DNA of 64,000 nt from Streptomyces sp. NBC_01498 (GTDB taxonomy: Bacteria > Actinomycetota > Actinomycetes > Streptomycetales > Streptomycetaceae). The position numbers and the translations under genes are program-made. The notes under the pieces were generated by a model. That model was not told where the DNA came from, ran no database searches, and saw nothing but the letters and a program-made list of their open reading frames with translations. Each line of letters starts with the position of its first letter. Within the stretch, counting starts at the first letter, position 1. Of the stretch, positions 1 to 8,106 are shown one piece after another. The stretch is from assembly GCF_036327775.1 (NCBI RefSeq), contig NZ_CP109598.1, positions 620,001-684,000 of the forward strand, written 5' to 3'.

Positions 1-268
1 CGAAGACGATCAGCGGGGGTTCGGCGAATCCGGCGAGCAGCCGGGCGACGTCGAGCCCGGTCAGGCCCGCCATGTGGATGTCGAGGAAGACGACGTCGAC
101 GGCGGCCGGGTCGTCCGGGCCCGCGTCGAGGGCGGCGCCGATCCGGCGCAGCGCCTCGGTGGCGCTCGTGGCGCCCTCGGCGCTGCGGACGCGCGGGTCG
201 GCGCGCAGGAGGTAGAGGAGTTCTTCGAGGGCGGGTTGTTCGTCGTCCACGGCCAGTACGCGCAGCAT
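1..268 (-). CDS. Response regulator receiver domain, LytTR-like (3' part missing)
   Basis: Only the first 89 residues lie in the window; the gene runs off the left edge. They form a receiver (CheY-like) domain: the acidic pair D8-D9 in VDDE and the likely phospho-acceptor D63 in the FLDIHM motif. The MLRVLAVDDEQPALEEL opening is typical of LytR/AlgR-type regulators of actinomycetes, whose DNA-binding LytTR domain would be in the missing part. The sensor kinase would normally be adjacent, outside the window. The gene is transcribed divergently from the anti-sigma factor, with about 100 bp between the start codons. The subfamily is a guess from the N-terminus alone. Confidence 0.75.
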   Translation of the reverse strand, partial: MLRVLAVDDEQPALEELLYLLRADPRVRSAEGATSATEALRRIGAALDAGPDDPAAVDVVFLDIHMAGLTGLDVARLLAGFAEPPLIVF

Positions 269-368
269 GACCGGGAAGTTTAGGGGGTGCGCGGGTGAGC
301 GGACCCGGATCGGGTCACGGACGGATATCGGCCTGAGTGATTTGCCGTCGCGCTCCGTATCAGGAGGC

Positions 369-1040
369 ATGCGGACACCGGAGATCCATCGCGACGTCGG
401 CGCCTACGCACTCGGCGTACTGGACGCGGCCGATGCCTTCCGCTTCGAGGACCATCTCATGGACTGCCCCCACTGCACACTGCTGTTGGGGGATTTGAAC
501 GGACTGCGCGATCAGCTCGACGAGTACGCGCGGGGCACGTCGCCGCGCGTCGGCCCCTTCGTGTCACCGGGGCCCCAGCTGTTGCACCGGTTGCTCGAAG
601 GGACGGCGACCCGGCGGCGGTTCAGCCGAAGACGGCGGCTGGCCCTGGTCGCGGCTGCGGTGGTGATCGCGGTGGGCGGACCGTTCGCGATCGTCGACTC
701 GCGGGGTGGCGGCGGGAGTTCCCCGGACACGCCGGTCGCCGAGCGGTGGACGGCGACGGACCGCAGGACCGGGACGGCGGCCGTCGTGACGGCGGCGGAG
801 CGGGGCTGGGGCACGGACGTGGCGCTGGAGCTGTCGACGTCGGTGGCGGTCGGGGTGTGCTCGCTGGTCGCCGTGGGCCTGGACGGGTCGGAGGAGACCG
901 TGATGACGTGGGCGGGGCGCCCGGACGGCGACGGTCCGCTGGTCACCTGGGGCGGGGCGGCGCTGCGTCCGCCGGAGATCGACCGGTTCGAGGTGCGGAC
1001 GTCGGACGGGCACCGGCTGATGACGGTACGGGGCGGGTGA
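369..1040 (+). CDS. Zinc-binding anti-sigma factor, membrane anchored
   Basis: The 223-residue product has an N-terminal ZAS/zf-HC2 domain with the HxxxCxxC motif (H29, C33, C36). One transmembrane helix (about residues 91-108) follows, preceded by an arginine cluster that keeps the N-terminus cytoplasmic. An extracytoplasmic domain of about 110 residues ends the protein. The family sequesters ECF sigma factors and releases them on redox or envelope signals. The start is set by GGAGG at 363-367, although an upstream in-frame ATG exists at 267. No ECF sigma gene lies next to it in the window, which is unusual, so the partner is unknown. Confidence 0.82.
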   Translation: MRTPEIHRDVGAYALGVLDAADAFRFEDHLMDCPHCTLLLGDLNGLRDQLDEYARGTSPRVGPFVSPGPQLLHRLLEGTATRRRFSRRRRLALVAAAVVIAVGGPFAIVDSRGGGGSSPDTPVAERWTATDRRTGTAAVVTAAERGWGTDVALELSTSVAVGVCSLVAVGLDGSEETVMTWAGRPDGDGPLVTWGGAALRPPEIDRFEVRTSDGHRLMTVRGG

Positions 1041-1105
1041 CCCGGGCCGTACGCGGGTGAGCCGGGCGGCGCGCGAGGACGGCCCGTCCAGGGGCCGGGC
1101 GGGTC

Positions 1106-1990
1106 CTACTTGAGGAAGCGGGACGTCCTGCGGTCGGCGAGCGGTTTGCCGCCGGTCTGGCAGGTCGGGCAGTACTGGAGCGAGGAGTCGGCGAAGGCGA
1201 CCGACCTGATGGTGTCGCCGCACACCGGGCACGTCTCGCCCGCGCGGCCGTGCACCCGCAGTCCGCTCTTCTTCTCGGCCTTGAGCCGCCCGGCCGCCAC
1301 CCCGCGCGAACGCTCGATCGCCGAGGTCAGCGTCGTGCGCATGGCGTCGTACAGCACGGTGGTCTCGTCCTCGGTCAGATTCTGCACCGGTTTGAAGGGG
1401 GACAGCTTCGCCGCGTGCAGGATCTCGTCGCTGTACGCGTTGCCGATGCCCGCGATCAGCCGCTGGTCGCGCAGGGCGCCCTTCAGCTGCCGCCGCTCCC
1501 CCGCGAGCAGCGCGGCGAGGGCGTCCCGGTCGAAGGCGTCGTCCAGCGGGTCGGGGCCGAGACTCGCGATGGCCGGTACCTCGAAGGGGTCCCGTACGAG
1601 ATGGACGGCGAGCCGCTTGGTGGTGCCCGCCTCCGTCAGGTCGAAGCCGTCGCCGCCGGTGAGGACGGCCCGCAGCGCGAGCGGCCCCTTGCCGGGGCGC
1701 GGCGGGGCGGCGGGGAACTCGTCCTTCCAGCGCAGCCAGCCCGCGCGGGCCAGATGGATCGCCAGATGGAGGCAGCCCTCCGCGCCGGCCCCGGACCCGC
1801 CCGTGACGATGTCGAGCCATTTGCCGTGGCGCTCGACGGCCCGGACGGTGGTACCGGTGAGGGCGCCGAGCGGTGGGTCGTACGTCTTGAGGGCGTTGAT
1901 CGTCAGGGGCAGGACGCGGGCGAACTCCTTGCCGACCAGCTGGCCGTCGAGGAACTCCCGCAGCGCTTCGACCTCGGGGACTTCCGGCAT
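1106..1990 (-). CDS. Fpg/Nei family DNA glycosylase (AP lyase)
   Basis: This base-excision repair enzyme removes oxidised bases and cleaves the resulting abasic site. The 294-residue protein starts MPEVPEVE, giving the catalytic Pro2 and Glu3 after Met removal, and has the conserved lysine in HGKWLDI. A C-terminal zinc finger (CPVC then CPTC) is followed by an arginine-rich end. The start is fixed by this chemistry even though the GGAGG sequence sits only one base from the ATG, closer than normal. It converges on the anti-sigma gene. Whether the substrate preference is Fpg (8-oxoguanine) or Nei (oxidised pyrimidines) cannot be told from the sequence. Confidence 0.88.
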   Translation of the reverse strand: MPEVPEVEALREFLDGQLVGKEFARVLPLTINALKTYDPPLGALTGTTVRAVERHGKWLDIVTGGSGAGAEGCLHLAIHLARAGWLRWKDEFPAAPPRPGKGPLALRAVLTGGDGFDLTEAGTTKRLAVHLVRDPFEVPAIASLGPDPLDDAFDRDALAALLAGERRQLKGALRDQRLIAGIGNAYSDEILHAAKLSPFKPVQNLTEDETTVLYDAMRTTLTSAIERSRGVAAGRLKAEKKSGLRVHGRAGETCPVCGDTIRSVAFADSSLQYCPTCQTGGKPLADRRTSRFLK

Positions 1991-2071
1991 GCCTCCAGGG
2001 TGCCGCAGCGCCGGGGCGAACGCCCGGCGGCGGCGTGCCGGGCCGTGGCACGCCGCGCGCGGCGCACCGGG

Positions 2072-2977
2072 TCAGAGCCCGTAGACCGCCGTGGCCGTCG
2101 CGCCGAAGACCGCCCGGCGCTCGTTCTCGCTCAGGTCGGCGGTCAGGGTGCGGGTGACGTCCATGACCTCGGCGTACGAGGCGGCGAGCCGGCACACCGG
2201 CCAGTCCGAGCCGAACATCAGCCGGGCCGAGCCGAAGGCGTCGAGCACGGTCTCGGTGTACGGGCGCAGCGTCCGGGCCGACCAGGCGTCCCACGCCGCC
2301 TCGGTGACCATGCCGGAGACCTTGCAGACGACGTTCGGCCGCGCGGCGAGGGCCCGGATGTGGCCGGCCCAGGGGTCGAGGGCGCCGGTGGCGATGGGCG
2401 GTTTGCCGAGGTGGTCGAGGACGAAGGTCAGCTGGGGCAGCAGCGCGGCGGCGGCGGTCGCGGCCGGGAGCTGGTGCGGGAGGACGACCAGGTCGTACGC
2501 GAGCCCGGCGGCGGCCACCGCGGCCAGCCCGTCCTGTACGGCCGGGCGCAGCAGCCACTCGGGGTCGGGCTCGCCCTGGACCTGGTGGCGGATGCCGACG
2601 AGTTTGTCGCCGCCGGGCAGTTCACGGAGGGCGGCGAGGGTGTCGGCGATGCCGGGCGCGGTGAGGTCGGTCCAGCCGACGACGCCGGCGATCAGGTCGC
2701 TGCCGTCGGCGAGGGCGAGGAATTCGGGGGTCTCCTCGGGGACGGTGACCGTCTGGACGAGGACGGTGGCGCCGACGCCCGCCGCGTGGGCCTCCGGTGC
2801 CAGGTCGGCGACGCCGAAGTCGCGCCGGATGGGCGCCATGGCCGGGCCGGTGATCCAGTCCTGGTCCCGTACGGACAGGTCCCACACATGGTGGTGCGCG
2901 TCCACGACGGGTGCGGCGGGGACGGGCCTGCGGGGCGGCCGGGTGTGCGGGGCCGGTCCGGCGGGGGCTCCGTTCAT
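2072..2977 (-). CDS. Amidohydrolase, L-fuconolactonase-like
   Basis: This is a 301-residue TIM-barrel amidohydrolase of the amidohydrolase_2 type. The metal-binding HxH motif lies in DAHHHVWD (residues 26-33). Further conserved strands are VLDHLGKP and the late GSDWPVC, whose Asp is typically catalytic. The family includes sugar lactone hydrolases such as L-fuconolactonase. The ATG overlaps the stop of the upstream aldo/keto reductase in an ATGA junction, so translation is probably coupled. Together the pair would oxidise an aldose to its lactone and then open the lactone. The exact sugar is inferred from the family pairing; no dehydratase or aldolase for later steps is present. Confidence 0.8.
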   Translation of the reverse strand: MNGAPAGPAPHTRPPRRPVPAAPVVDAHHHVWDLSVRDQDWITGPAMAPIRRDFGVADLAPEAHAAGVGATVLVQTVTVPEETPEFLALADGSDLIAGVVGWTDLTAPGIADTLAALRELPGGDKLVGIRHQVQGEPDPEWLLRPAVQDGLAAVAAAGLAYDLVVLPHQLPAATAAAALLPQLTFVLDHLGKPPIATGALDPWAGHIRALAARPNVVCKVSGMVTEAAWDAWSARTLRPYTETVLDAFGSARLMFGSDWPVCRLAASYAEVMDVTRTLTADLSENERRAVFGATATAVYGL

Positions 2978-3948
2978 CGGGCGCCGCCCTCCAGCAGTCC
3001 CTCGGCGCGCAGGTCGTCGAAGAGGGCGTCGGGGACCTGGCGCCCGTACATGTCGGCGGCGTCCCGTACCTCCTCGGCGGACCGCGTGCCGACGAGCACG
3101 CTGGCGACCGCCGGGTGGCGCAGCGGGTAGGCGAGGGCGGCGGCGCGCAGCGGTACGCCGTGCCGTTCGGCGACGGCCTTGATCCGCAGGGCGCGCTCCA
3201 GCAGCGCGGGCGGCGCGGCCGTGTAGTCGTACGTCGCGCCGGGGCGCGGGTCGGCGAGCAGCCCGGAGTTGAAGACACCGCCGACGATCACGCTCCGGCC
3301 GCGTGCGACGGCCTCGGGCAGCAGGTGGTCGAGGGCGGACTGGTCGAGGAGCGTGTGGCGGCCCGCGCAGAGGACGACGTCGATGTCCGTGTCCCGCAGG
3401 AAGCGGGTGAGCACGGCCGTCTGGTTCATCCCGGCGCCGATCGCTCCGACGACTCCTTCGGCGCGCAGCCGTTCCAGGGCGGGGTACGCCTGCCCGAACG
3501 CCTCGGCGACGTGCTGGTCGGGGTCGTGCAGGAAGACCGTCTCGACGTGGTCGGTGCCGAGCCGCTCCAGGCTCTCCTCGATGCTGCGGCGCACCCCGTC
3601 GGCGGTGAAGTCCCAGACCCGGCGGTGGGTCGCCGGCACGGCGAAACCGTTGGCCAGGTCGTCGCCCTCGGCGGCCGGCAGCGGCTCCAGCAGCCGGCCC
3701 ACCTTGGTCGACAGGGTGTACTCGGCACGGGGCCGGGCGCTCAGGGCCTCGCCGAGGCGGCGTTCGGCGAGGCCGATGCCGTAGTGCGGGGCGGTGTCGA
3801 AGTAGCGGATGCCGGCGTCCCAGGCGGCGTCGACCGCCGCGGCGGCCTGCTCCGGTTCGACGGGGGTGTACAGATTGCCGATCCCGGCCGATCCGAAGGA
3901 GAGCTCGGACACGCCGATCTCGCCGCGTCCGAGGGTGTTCTGCCGCAT
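2974..3948 (-). CDS. Aldo/keto reductase (L-fucose / aldose 1-dehydrogenase type)
   Basis: The 324-residue AKR has the full catalytic tetrad: D51 and Y56 in FDTAPHYG, K82 in STKVG, and H141 in FLHDPD. It resembles D-threo-aldose 1-dehydrogenases, which oxidise L-fucose and related sugars to lactones with NAD(P). The ribosome site GGGAGG lies nine bases before the ATG. It is the first gene of a two-gene operon with the downstream lactonase-like amidohydrolase, with a 4-bp overlap. A good promoter with a palindrome over its -10 region precedes it, suggesting substrate-responsive repression. The regulator gene is not obvious nearby. Confidence 0.82.
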   Translation of the reverse strand: MRQNTLGRGEIGVSELSFGSAGIGNLYTPVEPEQAAAAVDAAWDAGIRYFDTAPHYGIGLAERRLGEALSARPRAEYTLSTKVGRLLEPLPAAEGDDLANGFAVPATHRRVWDFTADGVRRSIEESLERLGTDHVETVFLHDPDQHVAEAFGQAYPALERLRAEGVVGAIGAGMNQTAVLTRFLRDTDIDVVLCAGRHTLLDQSALDHLLPEAVARGRSVIVGGVFNSGLLADPRPGATYDYTAAPPALLERALRIKAVAERHGVPLRAAALAYPLRHPAVASVLVGTRSAEEVRDAADMYGRQVPDALFDDLRAEGLLEGGAR

Positions 3949-3980
3949 TGCGCTGTGCCTCCCGACGTTGACACCCCAGA

Positions 3981-4009
3981 ATATTCATCGGATGACTGGG
4001 TGGCGTCAA
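3981..4009 (-). promoter_or_regulatory. Promoter with TCATCNGATGA palindrome upstream of the aldo/keto reductase
   Basis: On the minus strand a -35 TTGACG (4009-4004) is followed after 17 bp by a -10-like GAATAT (3986-3981), placing transcription start about 25 bp before the ATG. An 11-bp palindrome TCATCGGATGA (3985-3995) overlaps the spacer and -10, as a repressor site would. GntR- or LacI-type regulators are candidates, but nothing links one to it. Confidence 0.5.
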
Positions 4010-4117
4010 CCGTTTTGAGTCAGCGAACTCCGACCCCGAACTGACCCGTGCGATCAGCCGGTCGGGGGCAGGAGCCTGCGCAGGCTCGCGCGTGTGCGCC
4101 GGGAGTTGTCGGACCTG

Positions 4118-5701
4118 TCACGGCACGTCCGCGCCGACGGCCCCCGTGGCCGCGACGGTCGGTCCGGGCACGGCGGGCTCGGATGCGGCGGATGCGGGTG
4201 AAGCGGGCGCGGATACGGCGGGCGCGGGCGCGACGGGGGCAGGTGCGGGTGCGAGGGGTGCGACGGGCACGGCGGGCGGGGGTGCGGGCGCGGCGGGCGC
4301 GGGCAGTTCCAGCAGCACGGTCAGCTCCTCGCCCATGTGCGCCGCCAGCCCGCCGAGATCGGGCACGGCCTTGCCGTCCGCGACGAGACCGACATGGACC
4401 CGGCCGCCGTACGTCGTCAGCCCCACGGCCAGCGACTGGCCCCGCGCCAGCGGCGCCATCGGGTAGATCTCGCGCAGCGGGCAGCCGCCGAAGGAGAGCG
4501 TCGCGCCCGGCAGCGGCACGCTCGTCACCAGCACGTCGAACAGGACCCGGGCGGCACTGCCCGCGAGCGGCGCGCCGAGGCGGTGCGCCAGCGGGTGGAG
4601 CTGCCCGGCGAGTACGGCCACCGCCCCGGCGCCGCGCGAGGGCCCCTCCTTCTTGTTGCGGTCCATGGCCTGCCGTACGGAGGTCAGCCGGGTCAGCGGG
4701 TCCGGCTCGGAGACCGGCAGGCCGAGGAGGTACGCGGAGAGCACGTTGCCGGAGCCGGCGGCGGCGCCCGCGCTCCGGCGGACCTGGCTCGGCCGCCGCC
4801 CGGAGACGGGCACCAGGGCGCGCGGGTCGGTGCGCGGGGCGCGGTCCGGCAGCCGTTCGCCGCGCTCCAGCATCCAGCGCCGCAGGGCGCCCGCGACGGT
4901 GGCGAGCAGCACGTCGTTGACGGTGCCGCCATGGGTCTTGCGCACCCGCCGCACGTCGTCCAGCGCGAGGACGGCCGTGGCCAGTCTCCGGGTGCCGCTG
5001 GAGCCCGCCATGAGCGCGGGCGTACCGCGCAGGTCGAGCCGGCTGGCGCGGACGACGGAGGCGCCGATGCCCAGGGCCCTGCGCAGCTCGCCGAGGCGGT
5101 CGCGCGCCCGGTCGGCCACCTGTCCGGGGCCGGCCGGCCAGGTGCGGGGCTGCGCGGGGCGGGCCCGGTGGGTGCCGGTGGCGCGGGCGTCGGCGATCTG
5201 GTCGAAGATCCCGGCGCCGATGGCGACGGCGCGCATGCCGTCGGCGAGGGCGTGGTGCATCTTCACCAGGACGGCGAAGCGCCGGCTCGGCGGTGCGCCG
5301 CCGGGGGTGAGGAGGTACATCTCCCAGGGCGGGATCCCGCGCTCCAGCGGACGTTCCATGAGTTCCCCGGCGAGCCGGGCGGTCTCCTCGGCGAAGTCTC
5401 CGGGCGGCAGCTCCAGGCGCCTGACGTGGCGGCGTACGTCGAAGTCCTCGTCCACGCTCCACGCGGCGCCGCCCACGGGCAGCAGCACGTCCCGCACGAC
5501 CGTCCGGAGCCGGGGGACGGCCGCCGTGCGGCCGGCGAGCAGCTCCAGGAGCGCCTCGTCGCCGACGGCGCCCGGCGCCGCGCCGGGGGCGCCGGGCGGC
5601 GGTGTCCCGAAGACGGCGAGCGCGCCGAGGTGCATCGGGTGCTCCGGGGATTCGAGATGCCAGAAGGCCAGGTCGAGAGGTGCCAGCAGCTCGGTGGTCA
5701 C
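4118..5701 (-). CDS. Wax ester synthase / diacylglycerol acyltransferase (WS/DGAT)
   Basis: The protein transfers acyl groups from acyl-CoA to diacylglycerol or fatty alcohol to make storage lipid, typically at the membrane or lipid droplet. The active-site HHxxxDG motif is present as HHALADG (H149, H150, D154). The N-terminal HLESPEHPMHLGAL block and the later NDVLLA segment are also typical of the family. Length is about 527 residues, the last 65 being an Ala/Pro-rich low-complexity tail that is not part of the catalytic fold. I chose the GTG at 5701 because homology begins at once; an ATG 69 bp upstream lies in an unrelated leader. It lies downstream of the phosphatase gene on the same strand. 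Confidence 0.85.
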   Translation of the reverse strand: MTTELLAPLDLAFWHLESPEHPMHLGALAVFGTPPPGAPGAAPGAVGDEALLELLAGRTAAVPRLRTVVRDVLLPVGGAAWSVDEDFDVRRHVRRLELPPGDFAEETARLAGELMERPLERGIPPWEMYLLTPGGAPPSRRFAVLVKMHHALADGMRAVAIGAGIFDQIADARATGTHRARPAQPRTWPAGPGQVADRARDRLGELRRALGIGASVVRASRLDLRGTPALMAGSSGTRRLATAVLALDDVRRVRKTHGGTVNDVLLATVAGALRRWMLERGERLPDRAPRTDPRALVPVSGRRPSQVRRSAGAAAGSGNVLSAYLLGLPVSEPDPLTRLTSVRQAMDRNKKEGPSRGAGAVAVLAGQLHPLAHRLGAPLAGSAARVLFDVLVTSVPLPGATLSFGGCPLREIYPMAPLARGQSLAVGLTTYGGRVHVGLVADGKAVPDLGGLAAHMGEELTVLLELPAPAAPAPPPAVPVAPLAPAPAPVAPAPAVSAPASPASAASEPAVPGPTVAATGAVGADVP

Positions 5702-5830
5702 GGGGGCCTCATGTCTTGGGAAGGGATGCCGGAGACAGCAAGTCAATCGCCCACGGTCCGTTACGGTCAAGGACGGACGACTTACGCTCAGTTAGCGTCA
5801 CTGTAATGCCGCGCACCTGTCACGGACCGC

Positions 5831-8017
5831 TCAGCCGTCCTGCTCCGGACGGTCCGCCGGGTCCATGAGATCCGCGAGGCCCGCCAGATCCACGGCGTCG
5901 ACCGGGCTCACCGGGTGCGCGTATTCCCCAGGACCGGCGGGGCCGGCGTCCTCCGCCGGGTCCTCGATCACGAACTCGGTCCACACGCACTTGCCGCTCC
6001 CCCGCGAGTCCACACCCCACTCGTCGGCCAGCACGTCCACCAGGACCAGCCCCCGCCCGGAGACACCCGTCTCCCCCGCGTCCCTGATCCGGGGCAGCGC
6101 GCTGGAGCCGTCCTCGACCTCCAGCCGCAGCCGCCGCTCCGCGCCCGGCAGCACCCGTACGATCACGGTCGCGCCCCCCTCGGTGTGGGTCAGCGCGTTG
6201 GTCATCAGCTCGTCGGCGACCAGTTCGACATCGTCCGACCTGCCCTGCGCGCCCCACGCCCGGACCGCCGCCCGGACCATGTGGCGCGCGGAGGACAGCG
6301 CCTCGGGGTCGTCCGGCCCGACCTGCTGCCGGAGCCTGCCGGCGGTCCGGCCCGGGTCCGCGCCCCGGCGGCGCAGCAGCAGGACGGCGACGTCGTCGTC
6401 GCCGCCCCGGTCGTCCACCATCGCGCACAGCTGGTCGGCCAGGTCCTGGAGGTCGCGCGGGCCGTTGGTGATCACGTCGGTCAGCCGCCGCATGCCCTCG
6501 TCCAGATCGGCGCCGGGCATCTCGACCAGTCCGTCGGTGTAGAGGACGAGGGTCTGGCCGGGGTCCAGTTCGACGGTGTTCACGGGGTAGTCGAGCTGGT
6601 CGAACTCGGCGGAGAGACCCAGCGGCAGCCCGCCCTCGGCCGGGACCCGGCGGCAGCCGCCGTCGGTGTCCCGGATCATCGGGTCGACGTGCCCGGCCCG
6701 GACCAGCCGGACGACACCGGTGCTCAGGTCGGCCTCCGCGTAGACGCAGGTCGCGAAGCGGTCGGTGTCGAGCGCGTGCAGGAAGACGGAGGCGCGTGCC
6801 ATCACCGTGGCCGGGGTGTGGCCCTCGGCCGCGTACGCCCGGAGCACGATCCGCAGCTGTCCCATCACGGCGGCGGCGTCGGTGTCGTGGCCCTGGACGT
6901 CGCCGATGACGGCCCCGACCCGGCCGCCCGGCAGCGGGACGATGTCGTACCAGTCCCCGCCCACGTCCCTGCCGAGCCGGGCCGAGCGGTAGCGGACGGC
7001 GATCTCCGCGCCGGGCACGTCCGCGATACGGCGCGGCAGCATCGCCCGCTGGAGTCCTTCGGCGAGATCGTGCTCCTGCTCGAAGAGGACGGCGCGCTGG
7101 AGGCTCTGCGCGATGCTGCTGCCGAGGGCGACCAGCAGATTGCGGTCCTCGGCGGTGAAGCCGATCTTGTCGCCGTAGAGCAGTCCGACCGCGCCGAGGG
7201 GGCGGCCCTGCGCGATCAGCGGCAGATAGGCGGCCGAGGTGATGCCGAGATCGCTGATGTGCGGCCACAGGTCCGCGTAGGAGGCGGCGAAGTCGTCCGC
7301 GGACTCGATGAAGCGCGGGGCGAGGGTGCGGATCACCTCGCTCATCGGGTAGTCCTCGTCCACGCGGGTGACGCGGGTGCCCGGTACGAAGGAGCCCGCG
7401 GGCCCCTCGGCGACCAGATGGATACGGCCCGCGTCGAGCAGCCCCATGACCATGCTGGCGGCGCCCAGGTGTTCCAGACCGCCGGACTCCTTGAGCACGT
7501 CGATCACGTCCTGGACCGTCCTGGCGTGCGCGAGGGCCGCCGTGGCGCCCTCGACGACGCTGGTCCGCCGCCGGCGCTCCTCCTCCAGTTCGAGCCGCGC
7601 CATGGAGTCGGCGAGTTCCTGGGTGGCGTCGCGGATGACGCCGATGAGGCGCAGCGCCCGGCCGCTCGCGTCGCGGCGGATGGACGCCTGGGAGTGGGCC
7701 CAGCGCAGGGTGCCGTTGCGGCGCCGGACCCGGAAGTACGCGCCGTAGCCGTCGCTGTCGCCGCTGATCGCCTCCCGGGAGACGGCGTCCAGCCGGGCGC
7801 TCTCGCCGGGCGGCAGCCGGTCCAGGATCTTGAAGCGGCTGCCGTCGTACTCGTCGTCGCGCAGATCGAGGACCTCCAGCGCCACCGGGTCCAGATGGAG
7901 CCGGCCGGTGCGCAGGTCCCAGTCGAAACAGCCCATCCCGTTGAGGGACAGGCTCCGTTCCGGCTTCGCGGGCCAGTCGTCGGGCAGCGACAGGGATCCC
8001 GCCTCCCGATCGACCAT
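5831..8017 (-). CDS. PAS-GAF-SpoIIE phosphatase with anti-sigma-type ATPase domain
   Basis: A 728-residue soluble signalling protein. In order: a PAS domain (about 25-135, including the DWDLRTG motif and a PAC-like end), a GAF domain (about 155-320), a PP2C/SpoIIE serine phosphatase domain (about 340-560, with GGDWYD, GDVQGH and DGGDDDVAV metal-binding Asp motifs), and a C-terminal HATPase_c domain of the RsbW/SpoIIAB type (about 575-690, with ADELMTNALTH). Such proteins switch anti-sigma antagonists by dephosphorylation. Fusing phosphatase and kinase-like modules implies control of both directions of a partner-switch. No STAS antagonist gene is nearby. The ribosome site is weak. Confidence 0.88.
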   Translation of the reverse strand: MVDREAGSLSLPDDWPAKPERSLSLNGMGCFDWDLRTGRLHLDPVALEVLDLRDDEYDGSRFKILDRLPPGESARLDAVSREAISGDSDGYGAYFRVRRRNGTLRWAHSQASIRRDASGRALRLIGVIRDATQELADSMARLELEEERRRRTSVVEGATAALAHARTVQDVIDVLKESGGLEHLGAASMVMGLLDAGRIHLVAEGPAGSFVPGTRVTRVDEDYPMSEVIRTLAPRFIESADDFAASYADLWPHISDLGITSAAYLPLIAQGRPLGAVGLLYGDKIGFTAEDRNLLVALGSSIAQSLQRAVLFEQEHDLAEGLQRAMLPRRIADVPGAEIAVRYRSARLGRDVGGDWYDIVPLPGGRVGAVIGDVQGHDTDAAAVMGQLRIVLRAYAAEGHTPATVMARASVFLHALDTDRFATCVYAEADLSTGVVRLVRAGHVDPMIRDTDGGCRRVPAEGGLPLGLSAEFDQLDYPVNTVELDPGQTLVLYTDGLVEMPGADLDEGMRRLTDVITNGPRDLQDLADQLCAMVDDRGGDDDVAVLLLRRRGADPGRTAGRLRQQVGPDDPEALSSARHMVRAAVRAWGAQGRSDDVELVADELMTNALTHTEGGATVIVRVLPGAERRLRLEVEDGSSALPRIRDAGETGVSGRGLVLVDVLADEWGVDSRGSGKCVWTEFVIEDPAEDAGPAGPGEYAHPVSPVDAVDLAGLADLMDPADRPEQDG

Positions 8018-8106
8018 GGGGTCACTCTGTCATTATTTGTCGGATATCTCGACCGGTCCGCCGGGCCCGGTACGCGTCCGGGCGGACCGGTCCCTCGCGG
8101 CGGTCG

